Shown: positions 18,452 through 26,979 of the stretch, piece after piece
How positions within the stretch are numbered: position 1 is the stretch's first letter
Layout of the letters: every line of letters starts with the position of its first letter
Source: Stenotrophomonas sp. 169
GTDB taxonomy: Bacteria > Pseudomonadota > Gammaproteobacteria > Xanthomonadales > Xanthomonadaceae
Direction of reading: 5' to 3'
Length of the DNA stretch: 64,000 bases
Assembly: GCF_014621775.1 (NCBI RefSeq)
Contig: NZ_CP061204.1
Span: 1,446,501-1,510,500, forward strand
Made by a program: the position numbers and the translations under genes
The notes under the pieces: generated by a model
The model's input: the letters and a program-made list of their open reading frames with translations, nothing else
Database searches by the model: none
Told to the model about the DNA's origin: nothing

Positions 18452-20526
18452 CCGCCATGACCTGTCTTGGCGAGCACCATCGGCCAGACGAGGCCGCTTC
18501 CGCTGCGACGAAGCAGCCAGGCCGCCACGGTCAGCGTCCAACGCGAATCCACGATGTCGTCAAGCAGCAGGACCGGCCCATTGGACAAGGGCAATCCGGT
18601 GACGGTGAGAGCGCCATCCAGGTTCCGCGCCTGCTGCGTGCTGTTTGCCATCGTCTTCTGCTCTGGTCTTTCGTGGGATTCCGCAATGACCATCGAGAAG
18701 GGAAGGCCCAGTGCATGGGCGACGCGCATCGCAAAGTCTGGCATCAGGTCCGGGCGTCGCGGGGAGGGCACGCAGGTCACCCACGTGGGCGCGGGATGCG
18801 GGCTCCAATCTTGCAGCATCTCCACACAAGCGGCAACCAGACGGTCGGGGAAGTGATGGTCGGCATACTTTCCCTCCTGCACAAGGCGGCCAAGACCGGC
18901 GTCATTGAGCATGCAGAGGGCCTTCCCAGCCTGCGCCACGTGCGAGATGGAGCTGGCGTTGTGGATTCCGAAGCGGGGCATTCCGCCCACGGGCCACTTC
19001 AGCCTGGGGGCAATGGGCAGACAGGTCCGGTTGAGGAAGGCCTGGGCGCGCTGTAGCAGTGTCGTATCGATGTCCGAGGGAAGGGCTGGCAGGCGAGGGG
19101 GCGTGAGCATATCGCTGTTGCCATCAAGGGCATCAATGAGAAATGCCATGTGGCTGCCAAAGGGCTGAGCGACGTAGGTCCTCATCTGTTGCAGTTCCTG
19201 ATAGCGGAGTGCCGTCAAGCGTTCGGCCCGCGACCAGAATTCAGGACGCAGCAGGGCGGACGTGAGCTGCCACCGGGTCTGCTGCCGTGCGATCGGTGCG
19301 GGTGATTCAAGCGACAGAGCGGTGATCGTCTTCTCGATGCGCCCCTTTCCCAGATTCACCCGTGCCATCAAGTCCGGCACGGAAAGCCCCTCGGGCGCGG
19401 TTTCAAGCGCAGCCAGGACCAGGGTGACTTCGTCACGGCTGGGGAATGCGCTGCGGATGAACCAGTCGAGGGTTGCTTCCTGTTCGTCTCCGCTGAGGAG
19501 CACCCCGTATGCAGATTCGAGCGCGCGTCCCGCACGCCCTGCCTGCTGGTAATAGGCGACGACGGAACCCGGCATCTGGTAGTGGATGACGAACGAAAGA
19601 TCGGGCTTGTCGTAGCCCATACCCAAGGCAGTCGTTGCGACCAGCGCCTTCACCTTGTTGTCCTGCAGGGCCTGCTCCAGCGCAGGGCGGTGTTCGCCCG
19701 ACTTGCCGGTGTAGGCGTCGACCGCGAATCCCTGCAGCCGCAGCCACGCTGCGACTTGATCGGCGTCGTCTATCGTGAGGGTGTAAATGATGCCGTGACC
19801 GGGCAGTGTGTGCAGTTGCTGCGCCAACCAAACCAGACGACTTGCCTTGTCGGGCATCTGGAGCGTTTGCAGGGTCAACGAGCTTCGATTCAGATCGCCT
19901 CGCATCACCCGCATCCCCGGTCCCAGGACAGCGGTCAGGTCCTGCATCACGCGGTCATTCGCGGTGGCCGTCGTAGCCAGCAGGCGAAGGTTCTGCGGCA
20001 GTCGCTTCACGACGCGTTCCAACAGGCGATAGTGCGGACGGAAGTCGTGGCCCCAGTCTGATATGCAGTGGGCTTCGTCGATCACCATCAACGCGATGTC
20101 AGAGGCGATCGGTGCAAGGATTTCCGCAGTGAAGTACTCACTTCCCAGCTGCTCAGGCGAGATAAGCAGGATGTCGATGTCGTTGCTGTGCAATCGTGCC
20201 GTGATGGCATCCCACTCTTCGCGGTTTTCCGAGTTCAGCGTCGCAGCGCGAAGGCCCATGCGCTCCGCTGCAAGGACCTGATTGCGCATGAGTGCCAGCA
20301 AGGGCGATACCAGCAGAGCAGGGCCGGCACCCCTGTCGCGGAGCAGCCGGGTCGCGATGAAGTACACGAAGCTCTTGCCCCAGCCGGTTTTCTGCACAAC
20401 GAGCAGACGCCCTGCGCCCTCCACGACGTGACGTATGGCGGCTTCCTGGTCTTCCCGGAAATCTGCCATCACGTTGCCTGAGCCGAGCCTCAGAAGTTCA
20501 AGCGCACGCGTGTGATCGTAGGTCAT
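18448..20526 (-). CDS. RecQ-like DNA helicase fused to a C-terminal phosphoribosyltransferase domain
   Basis: A 692-residue protein. The N-terminal superfamily-2 helicase has the RecQ motif 0 (F-R-E-D-Q, residues 23-27), Walker A K-T-G-W-G-K-S (46-52), the [15 protein letters not shown] box at about 150, and motif VI Q-A-G-R-A-G-R. The RQC zinc cysteines of housekeeping RecQ are absent. The C-terminal roughly 150 residues are a type-I PRTase-like domain, with the PRPP-loop motif [12 protein letters not shown] near residue 660; the usual T-G-x-T turn is replaced by S-R-W-T. It is the first gene of the leftward unit and is coupled to the DprA-like gene. Third positions look less GC-rich than in the neighbours. 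A role in DNA-level defence is inferred. Confidence 0.9.
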   Translation of the reverse strand: MTYDHTRALELLRLGSGNVMADFREDQEAAIRHVVEGAGRLLVVQKTGWGKSFVYFIATRLLRDRGAGPALLVSPLLALMRNQVLAAERMGLRAATLNSENREEWDAITARLHSNDIDILLISPEQLGSEYFTAEILAPIASDIALMVIDEAHCISDWGHDFRPHYRLLERVVKRLPQNLRLLATTATANDRVMQDLTAVLGPGMRVMRGDLNRSSLTLQTLQMPDKASRLVWLAQQLHTLPGHGIIYTLTIDDADQVAAWLRLQGFAVDAYTGKSGEHRPALEQALQDNKVKALVATTALGMGYDKPDLSFVIHYQMPGSVVAYYQQAGRAGRALESAYGVLLSGDEQEATLDWFIRSAFPSRDEVTLVLAALETAPEGLSVPDLMARVNLGKGRIEKTITALSLESPAPIARQQTRWQLTSALLRPEFWSRAERLTALRYQELQQMRTYVAQPFGSHMAFLIDALDGNSDMLTPPRLPALPSDIDTTLLQRAQAFLNRTCLPIAPRLKWPVGGMPRFGIHNASSISHVAQAGKALCMLNDAGLGRLVQEGKYADHHFPDRLVAACVEMLQDWSPHPAPTWVTCVPSPRRPDLMPDFAMRVAHALGLPFSMVIAESHERPEQKTMANSTQQARNLDGALTVTGLPLSNGPVLLLDDIVDSRWTLTVAAWLLRRSGSGLVWPMVLAKTGHGG

Positions 20527-20553
20527 GACCTGCTCTCCTCAGTCCTCCATAAG

Positions 20554-20582
20554 GTCTAACGGATCGGTCTGCCTTTGTCCAA
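20554..20582 (-). promoter_or_regulatory. Candidate sigma-70 promoter of the recQ-dprA-tilS unit
   Basis: On the minus strand, TTGGAC (20582-20577) and TTAGAC (20559-20554) are separated by exactly 17 bases and lie 28 bases before the helicase start codon. The -35 matches consensus at four positions and the -10 at four. This would give the module its own transcript distinct from the upstream phosphatase, which has its own terminator. Confidence 0.5.
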
Positions 20583-20589
20583 GTGAAAG

Positions 20590-20622
20590 AAAAGGCGGCA
20601 ACCCGCAGGGGTCGCCGCCTTC
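20590..20622 (-). terminator. Intrinsic terminator of the alkaline phosphatase gene
   Basis: Read on the minus strand, the arms AAGGCGGCGACC and GGTTGCCGCCTT pair imperfectly, and a TTCTTTC tract follows. It lies 26-58 bases past the phosphatase stop and separates it from the helicase operon. Confidence 0.85.
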
Positions 20623-20647
20623 GCTTCACATCCTCCCAGCCAGCGCC

Positions 20648-22354
20648 TTACTCGGCAGCCGGTTTCCGCTCGAACTTCACCGGCGCCGGCAGTTCCACCG
20701 GTACGCCGTTGCCATCACAGGTGCCGGCTTCGCACAGCCGCGCACGCAGGCGCGGGGTAGCCTGCACGATCATGTGGTAGATCGCGTTCTGCTCCAGCGT
20801 GCCGCGGATCGCCTTGCTGCCCGGACCGCGCGCCCAGATGCCCACGTCCTCGCCACCGTGCGATTCACTCTTGCCCGGCACCAGCGCTTCCTGCATGTAA
20901 TCCGGGTGCTCGGTATCCACCGCGGTCAGGTCGGGACGGCCGGTGGACGGGTCGAAGCTGGACGGATTGTGCGGGTAGCGCTTCGGGCCGGCCGGCTGCT
21001 GGTTGGTGGCGCCGGTGAAGCCCGGGCCATTGGCGTAGGTCAGCGTGGTGTACGGCTGGCCGCCCCCGTCCCGTGCCAGATCCAGTGCGCCCAGCCCGTC
21101 TTCGCCGCCCTTGTCCTTCACCTTGCCCAGGATCGGGTTGCCGCGCGCCGGATAGCCGACGAAGTTCAGGGTGTGCGAATGGTCGGCGGTGACGATGATC
21201 AGCGTGTCGTCATCCTTCGTCAGTTCGGTCGCCACCCGCACCGCGTCGGACATCGCTACGGTGTCGGTCAACGCACGGTAGGCGTTGCCGCTGTGGTTGG
21301 CGTGGTCGATGCGCGCGCCTTCGATCATCAGGACGTAGCCTTCCTGGTGCCGGGACAGGTTGGTGATGGCGGTGCGGGTCAGCTCGGCGAGGCTGGGCTC
21401 ACCGCCCGGATCCTGCGCGCGCTCGTGCTCGTACTGCATGTGGTCCGGCTCGAACAGGCCAAGGATCGCCGGCGCGTTGCCGGCGGCCTTGAGCTGCGCG
21501 GCATTCCACACGTAGGCACCCTGCGGATGGGCCTGCTGCCATTCGGTGACCAGGCTGCGCCCGTCCAGGCGCTGGCCGACCTTGTCGTCGTATTCGGGAT
21601 CGCGTTCTTCCACGGTGGTGAACTCGCCGCGGCCACCGCCCAGGGCGACCAGCGGGCCGCGGCCGAAGCGTGCAGTGGACAGCAGCTGTTGGGCGATGTC
21701 CTTGCAGCCGGCGGCCTTGGCCTCTTCGGTCAGGTCGGTGTCGTTTTCCCAGTTGCGCTCGGGCGAATGGGCGTACGTGGCGGCCGGGGTGGCGTGGGTC
21801 AGCCGCGCGGTCGACACGATGCCGGTCGCCATGCCGGCGCTGTCGGCCAGCTGCAGCCAGCTCAACAGGCCTTTCTGCAGGCTGTCGGCACAGTCCGGAC
21901 GCTTGCCCGCACTGACGCCGATGGCGCCCATGTGGGTCTTCACGCCGGTGGTGATGGCGGTCATGGTGCCGGCCGAATCCGGGGTCTGCGAGTCGACGTT
22001 GTAGGTCTTGCTGAATGCCGTCGCCGGGAAGTGCTCCCAGGACAGCAGGTTTTCTTCACCCGAGCTGCCCTTGCGCTGGCCTTCAAAGATGCGCGCGGCG
22101 GCCACGGTGGTCAGGCTCATGCCATCGCCGAGGAACAGAATCACGTTCTTCGCTTTGCCGTTCATGGCGCCATTGCCGGCGGCCTGGGCGGCGCCGCTGC
22201 GGTACCACCACTGCGGGGTCTCGCCATCCGGGTGGGTCACGGCAGGCACCGCGACCGTCAGGCCGGCAGGTCCCGCTGCCTGCGGCGTGCTGGAACAGGC
22301 GCCCAGCAGCAGCGTGGCGGCGGTGGCGGCGAGCAGGGTGGTGGTACGGATCAT
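20648..22354 (-). CDS. Alkaline phosphatase (PhoA superfamily) lipoprotein
   Basis: A 568-residue exported phosphomonoesterase. The N-terminus is a lipoprotein signal with lipobox L-L-G-A-C-S (Cys near residue 20), so it is probably membrane-anchored facing the periplasm. Active-site features of the alkaline phosphatase fold are present: the metal-binding F-L-G-D-G-M-S segment, the nucleophile in D-S-A-G-T-M (Ser at about 127), and the metal-ligand histidines in T-A-D-H-S-H and E-S-H-G-G-E-D-V. It is longer than E. coli PhoA (about 470 residues) because of insertions in the crown region. It is monocistronic, with its own terminator, and divergent from the symporter gene. Phosphate-starvation control is likely for the family, but no clear Pho box was identified. 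Confidence 0.94.
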   Translation of the reverse strand: MIRTTTLLAATAATLLLGACSSTPQAAGPAGLTVAVPAVTHPDGETPQWWYRSGAAQAAGNGAMNGKAKNVILFLGDGMSLTTVAAARIFEGQRKGSSGEENLLSWEHFPATAFSKTYNVDSQTPDSAGTMTAITTGVKTHMGAIGVSAGKRPDCADSLQKGLLSWLQLADSAGMATGIVSTARLTHATPAATYAHSPERNWENDTDLTEEAKAAGCKDIAQQLLSTARFGRGPLVALGGGRGEFTTVEERDPEYDDKVGQRLDGRSLVTEWQQAHPQGAYVWNAAQLKAAGNAPAILGLFEPDHMQYEHERAQDPGGEPSLAELTRTAITNLSRHQEGYVLMIEGARIDHANHSGNAYRALTDTVAMSDAVRVATELTKDDDTLIIVTADHSHTLNFVGYPARGNPILGKVKDKGGEDGLGALDLARDGGGQPYTTLTYANGPGFTGATNQQPAGPKRYPHNPSSFDPSTGRPDLTAVDTEHPDYMQEALVPGKSESHGGEDVGIWARGPGSKAIRGTLEQNAIYHMIVQATPRLRARLCEAGTCDGNGVPVELPAPVKFERKPAAE

Positions 22355-22505
22355 GGACAGCGGGCCCTCACGAAACGGAACAGGCGTTCATTATGACGCG
22401 TACGACAAGGCACGCCGATGACACGCTGATTTGCCGCTCGGGCTGTCGTACCCGAAGCTGGGTTGGGCTAAGGTGCGATCAGTATTCTCTCCCCCTGGAA
22501 TTTCC

Positions 22506-23837
22506 ATGAAGCTGGTCTCTGCCTGGCTGCGCATCCCGTTCTGGCAACGCGTGGTCGCAGGCTTCGTCCTTGGCGCCCTGGCCGGCTGGTTGATGGGCCC
22601 GGCTGCCGAAACCTGGTTCGGCCCCTTGGGCGACCTGTACGTGACGCTGATCAAGATGATCGCGGTGCCGCTGGTGTTTTTCGCGGTCATCAATGCCATC
22701 TCCTCGCTCAGTGGCCAGAAATCGGTCGCCGCGCTGAGTGGCCGCACGTTCCTGTGGTTCGTCATCACCGCTGCGCTGGCCGTCGGTATCGGCCTGCTGG
22801 TCGGCACGGTGATGCAGCCCGGTACCGGGGGACTGCAGTTGGCGATGCCGCACAACTACGTGCAGCGCGAAGTCCCCAGCGTGATCCAGGTGTTGCTGGA
22901 CGTGGTGCCGTCGAATGTCTTCTATGCGCTCAGTGGCATCGGCACGCGCGTCAATGCCGCCGGTGAGACCGTGCTGGCCGCCGGACGGGGCTCGATCCTG
23001 CCGGTGATCTTCTTCGCCGGGCTGGTCGGCTTCGCCATCGTCAAGCTGGGCGAGAAAGTCACCCAGGCCCGCCTGCTGGTCGGGCAGTTGAGCGAGATCA
23101 TGATCCAGGTGACCCGCTTCGTGCTGGAAGTCACCCCCATCGGGACGTTCGGCCTGATCGCCGCGCTGGTGGGCAGCTACGGTTTCGAGAAGCTGCTGCC
23201 GCTGGGCAACTTCGTGCTGGCGCTGTACATCGCGTGCACCCTGCACATCGTGGTGGTGTACAGCACGCTGCTGCTGGCGCACGGCCTGAACCCGCTGAAG
23301 TTCTTCCGCGGGGCCGCGCCGGGCATGCAGGTGGCCTTCGTCAGCTCGTCCAGCTTCGCGGCGATGCCGGTCGCATTGCGTTCGATCACCCACAACCTGG
23401 GCGTCAACAAAGATTACGGTTCCTTCGCGGTGCCGCTGGGTGCCAGCATCAAGATGGATGGTTGCGGGGCGATCTATCCGGCGCTGTGTGCAGTGTTCAT
23501 ATCGCAGTACAGCGGTGTGCCGATGTCGGTGGAGCAGTACGTGATCGTGCTGATTGCTTCGGTGCTGGGCAGCTTCGGTACCGCCGGTGTGCCGGGCACG
23601 GCGGTGGTGATGGCCACGGTGGTGCTGAGTGCGGCCGGATTGCCGCTGGAGACCATCGGCTACCTGTACGCCATCGATCGCATCCTGGACATGATGCGCA
23701 CCATGACCAATGTCACCGGGCAGATGCTGGTGCCGGTGCTGGTGGCCAAGGAGACCGGCCTGCTGGACCAGGCGGTGTATGACAATCCATCCACCAACGT
23801 GGGTATCGACGATCCGGATCCCGCGCCACGCGCGTGA
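22506..23837 (+). CDS. Dicarboxylate/amino acid:cation symporter (DAACS family)
   Basis: A 443-residue GltP/DctA-type secondary transporter of the inner membrane that takes up dicarboxylates or acidic amino acids with Na+ or H+. Family signatures are the serine-rich hairpin S-S-S-S-F-A-A-M-P, the G-A-S-I-K-M-D-G-C-G-A-I-Y motif in transmembrane helix 7 (canonical GATINMDGTA) and the A-G-V-P-G hairpin in S-F-G-T-A-G-V-P-G-T-A-V-V. The ATG at 22506 begins the first amphipathic segment and has a GGAA ribosome-binding site; upstream starts would extend into the promoter region. It stands alone between the divergent phosphatase gene and the amyloid operon. Confidence 0.95.
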   Translation: MKLVSAWLRIPFWQRVVAGFVLGALAGWLMGPAAETWFGPLGDLYVTLIKMIAVPLVFFAVINAISSLSGQKSVAALSGRTFLWFVITAALAVGIGLLVGTVMQPGTGGLQLAMPHNYVQREVPSVIQVLLDVVPSNVFYALSGIGTRVNAAGETVLAAGRGSILPVIFFAGLVGFAIVKLGEKVTQARLLVGQLSEIMIQVTRFVLEVTPIGTFGLIAALVGSYGFEKLLPLGNFVLALYIACTLHIVVVYSTLLLAHGLNPLKFFRGAAPGMQVAFVSSSSFAAMPVALRSITHNLGVNKDYGSFAVPLGASIKMDGCGAIYPALCAVFISQYSGVPMSVEQYVIVLIASVLGSFGTAGVPGTAVVMATVVLSAAGLPLETIGYLYAIDRILDMMRTMTNVTGQMLVPVLVAKETGLLDQAVYDNPSTNVGIDDPDPAPRA

Positions 23838-23904
23838 GCACAGTCAGCCCATGGGCCGTCACTACCGGCGTACGAACATCGGCAGCTGAAGCGGGGGCGT
23901 ACGG

Positions 23905-23940
23905 GGGTGTGTCATCCCCTGTAACAGGGGTGATACACCC
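23905..23940. promoter_or_regulatory. Large dyad, candidate upstream activating site of the sigma-54 operon
   Basis: A 36-bp imperfect inverted repeat with outer arms GGGTGTGTCA and TGATACACCC and inner arms CCCCTG and CAGGGG around TAA. It is centred about 178 bp before the predicted start site of the amyloid operon, a usual distance for an enhancer-binding protein site. A further half-site, GGGTGTAACG, occurs at 24001. It could instead be a terminator-like stem of the preceding gene, but no T run follows on the plus strand. Confidence 0.55.
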
Positions 23941-24073
23941 GCGCCCGCGCCAGGCGGGGCGGTCGCCTTCGCTGATTCATCGAGCGCCCGGCATTCACCC
24001 GGGTGTAACGGTCGGCATCCACAACGCCCCGCCCTGAGCCACGAATTCCCTTGCCAGGCGGGCCCTGCGTAGT

Positions 24074-24088
24074 TGGCACGAATGCTGC
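24074..24088 (+). promoter_or_regulatory. Sigma-54 (RpoN) promoter of the Fap-like operon
   Basis: The sequence TGGCACG-AATG-CTGC matches the RpoN consensus TGGCACG-N4-TTGC at all but one conserved position, and the invariant GG and GC are exactly ten bases apart. Transcription would start near 24100, leaving a leader of about 20 bases with the GGAGAG ribosome-binding site before the ATG at 24121. A sigma-54 activator is encoded at the far end of the cluster. Confidence 0.85.
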
Positions 24089-24120
24089 GTTCCCCTCTCC
24101 ATACGTAACGGGAGAGCGGC

Positions 24121-24648
24121 ATGGACAGCAGCACGCGCAATACCTACCTGATGGCCAGCCTGATCGTGCTGACGGCGTGCCCCGCCGTTGCCGGGGCCTC
24201 CGGTGCGCGTCAAGGTGTCAACGCGCGTCCAGGTGAGATGGTGCTGCTGCGTGACGTGCACGCCCGCACCGCCTACCGTCCGGCGCCTCCGGGCATTGCC
24301 CTGATCGCCGATCCCTCGCCACAGCGCGAAGTCAGCGCGGCACTGGGCACCTCCAACGGCATGGCCGAGCTCAGCGACGACGATTTCGCTGGGCTGGGTG
24401 CTGGCCAGGGCACGGCTCCCGCGCATACCGGCAGCACCACCGTGGAGCGGGTCACCACCACGGCGCTCGGCGGCGCGGTAGGCCGGCTGGGCAGCGGCAA
24501 CGGCGGCATGATTTCCGGCAACCAGATCAGCGGCGCGCTCAGCGGCCCACTGAGTGCGATGGGCAACAGTACCCGCGGCATCGGCGATACGGTGCGCGGT
24601 GCGCTGGCCCAGTTCCCGATGGGCGGCGCCCCGGCAGGTGGCAAATGA
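24121..24648 (+). CDS. Fap-like operon gene 1: exported Gly/Thr-rich protein (FapA position)
   Basis: A 175-residue exported protein at the position of fapA. The N-terminal hydrophobic segment (residues 10-26) can be read as a signal peptide ending A-V-A-G-A, or as a lipobox with L-T-A-C at residue 20. The mature part contains E-L-S-D-D-D-F-A-G-L-G-A-G at 83-95, which resembles the acidic leader plus Gly motif seen before C39 cleavage sites, and then a Gly/Ser/Ala-rich, low-complexity C-terminal half. FapA proteins are periplasmic chaperone-like partners of the amyloid subunits, but sequence similarity here is too weak to claim homology. The ribosome-binding site GGAGAG is good, and the stop overlaps the next start by ATGA. 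Confidence 0.75.
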   Translation: MDSSTRNTYLMASLIVLTACPAVAGASGARQGVNARPGEMVLLRDVHARTAYRPAPPGIALIADPSPQREVSAALGTSNGMAELSDDDFAGLGAGQGTAPAHTGSTTVERVTTTALGGAVGRLGSGNGGMISGNQISGALSGPLSAMGNSTRGIGDTVRGALAQFPMGGAPAGGK

Positions 24649-25268
24649 AGCGGTGCGGCGCATGGCTGATGGCGGGCCTGCTGCTGCCGTGTGCGGCGTT
24701 TGCCGACGAGTACGCCGGCATGCTGGGCTACCTCAATCAATCACGCATCGAGGGCCACGCGCTGGCGGGTGCCAACGGCCTCATCGCGATCAACCAGGCC
24801 GCCGGTGATCTCAATGCCCAAGCCAACCTGATCGGCATGGCGCAGGGGGGCCAGGCGCACGTGGATATCGATGCGCGGAGCACCTCGGCACGCAACACCG
24901 TGCTGCTGGATGGCCCGCTGCATGCCAGCGCGCACATCGACGGCCAGGCGTTGCAGGGCGCCAGTGGCATCGCAACGATCAACCAGGCCAGCGGCATCGC
25001 CAACACGATGGTGAACATCGTCAGCGCGACGCTGGCCCGTGAAGGAATACGCGAGTCCGACGACGCGGCACTTGCCGCAGCGCGCGTACCCGCGTCAGCA
25101 GGGGGGCAGGGCAGTGCCGGTGACGGCGACGCCATGGGCACCCGCAACGTCGGCGTGGCAGCGTCGGCGTTGCAGGGGTTCGATGGTGTCCTGCAACTCA
25201 ATCAAATCGCGGGAGCAGGAAACGATACGGCCAACATCCTCGGTATGGCCGTGCACGGCACCCCGTGA
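24645..25268 (+). CDS. fapB: Fap-like minor amyloid subunit with three imperfect repeats (FapB-like)
   Basis: A 207-residue secreted protein with a signal peptide ending C-A-A-F-A-D. The mature part has three repeats of the pattern A-L-x-G-A-x-G-x-I-x-I-N-Q-A-x-G-x-x-N-x-x-x-N-I, at about residues 38-64, 102-128 and 176-203, joined by two linkers, the second rich in Ala/Gly. Three Gly/Asn/Gln repeats separated by linkers are the hallmark of FapB and FapC in Pseudomonas. Its size and its place before the larger subunit fit FapB, the proposed nucleator. It is translationally coupled to the gene before it and 42 bases from the next. Assignment is by pattern and gene order. Confidence 0.75.
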   Translation: MKRCGAWLMAGLLLPCAAFADEYAGMLGYLNQSRIEGHALAGANGLIAINQAAGDLNAQANLIGMAQGGQAHVDIDARSTSARNTVLLDGPLHASAHIDGQALQGASGIATINQASGIANTMVNIVSATLAREGIRESDDAALAAARVPASAGGQGSAGDGDAMGTRNVGVAASALQGFDGVLQLNQIAGAGNDTANILGMAVHGTP

Positions 25269-25310
25269 GTGGTACCCACCCGTTACACCACTGATGAGAG
25301 AGAAGGCACC

Positions 25311-26837
25311 ATGAAAGCGATCGTAAAAGGGACTGTACTCGCCATGGCCATTGCAGGCGTCGTGGCAACCGCCTCTGCAGCTGACAACCAGAACCAGAGC
25401 GCGAACATCAACCACAACCACAACGTCAATGAAAACTGGACGTTGAACGATACCCGCAACGTCACCCGCAACAACGTGACCAGCAACACCAACACCGATA
25501 CCGACAACGACAACTACACGCTGAACGACAGCCGCAACCTGGTGCGCAACACCACGCGCAACACCAATACCACCAACAACACCAGCACCACCAACAACAC
25601 GGCCAACACCACGTCGAACGTGCGCTACAGCAGCACCACGACCAATACCGCCACCAACCGGTCCAACGTCGATTTCTCCGACGTGGACCACACCCGCGAT
25701 GTCACGGTCAACGAGACCAGCAACATCTCCGCCGATGAGCGCAAGGAAAAGAACAACCACGGCGTGGACGTGAACCTGGAGAAGGACCTGCGCCTGAGCT
25801 CGGACATCAACTTCTCCGGCGATCCGGAGATCACCGGTGCCATCGATCTCGATTCGGCCGCCATCGCCGTCATCGACAACCGCCAGACCATCAGCGCCAA
25901 CGATGCGTCCAACGAAATGCTGGACAACACCGCCACCATCTCCGACGACGTCGCCTCGGGTGCCTCGGGCAACCTGGGCTTCAACGTCGCCGCTGGTGAC
26001 AACAACGCGCAGGACAACGCCGCTTCGCTTTCCGCGGCCGATGCCTCCTTCAGCTTCGGCATGGCCGATGCCGAGGTGTTCGTCAACCAGGGTGTGGGCG
26101 GCAACACCACCATGAACGAAGGCGTGACCAACGCGGCCGGCCTGGGTGGCAATGCGTTCTCGGGGGCTTCGGGCAACATCGGTGTCAACGTCGCGTCGGG
26201 CAACAACAACGCGCAGAAGAACGCGCTTGCCGCTTCCGTAGCGACCGCCGCCATGGCGCAGTCGAGCATTTCCTCCAACCAGGTATCCAGCGGCAACTCG
26301 GTGACCAACGCCGGTTACGTGCAGCGCTTCAGTGACACCACTGAAGTCAGCCTGCGTGGTCGTGTGGCCGGCGCCACGCTTGCTATCGGTGCTGGCACCT
26401 ATCAGGGAACCGGCAACGCCTACCAGCAGGACAACTATTACCTGGACAGCTGGAGCGGCGCACTGCCGCACGCCAGTGGCAACCCCACCGGGCACATCGA
26501 CCTGGATGACGAAATCCAGAACGCAACCGACAACCCGTACCGTGACGGCGTCGGTGGCATCGCGTTCGACACCGATGAGGAAGGCACCAGCCAGTTCGTC
26601 GAACTGGGCGTGGCTGACCTGTATGCCAGCCTGAGCGGCACCGTCCGCACCTCGCGCTGGGTGGCAGTCAATGCCACCAACACCGCTGGCCTCAACGGCA
26701 GTGCGTTCTCCAACGCGTCGGGCAACATCGGCGTGAACGTGGCCTCCGGCAGCGGCAACCTGCAGGCCAACAGCCTGGCCTTGGCCGTCGCACAGCCCTC
26801 GACCGGTCCGGCACCGGGCGGCGGCGGCGGCGAGTAA
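25311..26837 (+). CDS. fapC: Fap-like major amyloid subunit, Asn/Thr-rich (FapC-like)
   Basis: A 508-residue secreted protein; the signal peptide ends V-A-T-A-S-A-A-D. Residues about 23-125 are extraordinarily Asn/Thr/Ser-rich with recurring N-T-x-N-T and L-N-D-x-R-N units. Three strong repeats follow, G-A-S-G-N-x-G-x-N-V-A-x-G-x-x-N-x-Q-x-N, at about residues 217-236, 282-305 and 459-487. The second and third are nearly identical although about 150 residues of linker separate them. This three-repeat plan is that of FapC, the main fibre protein of Pseudomonas Fap amyloid. The protein has no cysteine, so the C-terminal CxxC of many Pseudomonas FapC proteins is missing, and it ends in a poly-Gly tail. 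The ATG at 25311 has a GAGAGAAGG ribosome-binding site. Confidence 0.85.
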   Translation: MKAIVKGTVLAMAIAGVVATASAADNQNQSANINHNHNVNENWTLNDTRNVTRNNVTSNTNTDTDNDNYTLNDSRNLVRNTTRNTNTTNNTSTTNNTANTTSNVRYSSTTTNTATNRSNVDFSDVDHTRDVTVNETSNISADERKEKNNHGVDVNLEKDLRLSSDINFSGDPEITGAIDLDSAAIAVIDNRQTISANDASNEMLDNTATISDDVASGASGNLGFNVAAGDNNAQDNAASLSAADASFSFGMADAEVFVNQGVGGNTTMNEGVTNAAGLGGNAFSGASGNIGVNVASGNNNAQKNALAASVATAAMAQSSISSNQVSSGNSVTNAGYVQRFSDTTEVSLRGRVAGATLAIGAGTYQGTGNAYQQDNYYLDSWSGALPHASGNPTGHIDLDDEIQNATDNPYRDGVGGIAFDTDEEGTSQFVELGVADLYASLSGTVRTSRWVAVNATNTAGLNGSAFSNASGNIGVNVASGSGNLQANSLALAVAQPSTGPAPGGGGGE

Positions 26838-26886
26838 CGACCAGGCGTGACCGCTTTCGCAGGCTGACTGCGTTGAGCGCAACAAA

Positions 26887-26957
26887 CCCGGTCATCCGCC
26901 AATGACCGGGCTCCCCGGGAGCCCCTGTTCCATCTCCCCCTTTGGGGCAGGGGCTCC
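26887..26957 (+). terminator. Two consecutive stem-loops between the major subunit and C39 peptidase genes
   Basis: The first hairpin has nine-base arms, CCCGGTCAT and ATGACCGGG, around a six-base loop (26887-26910). The second pairs GGAGCCCCTG with CAGGGGCTCC around a 20-base loop (26918-26957) and is followed by TTTCTT. Lying 50-120 bases after the abundant subunit gene and just before the peptidase gene, they probably protect the upstream mRNA end and let only part of the transcripts read on. Partial termination is inferred. Confidence 0.75.
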
Positions 26958-26979
26958 TTTCTTGGAAGGAGCCGTTGCA

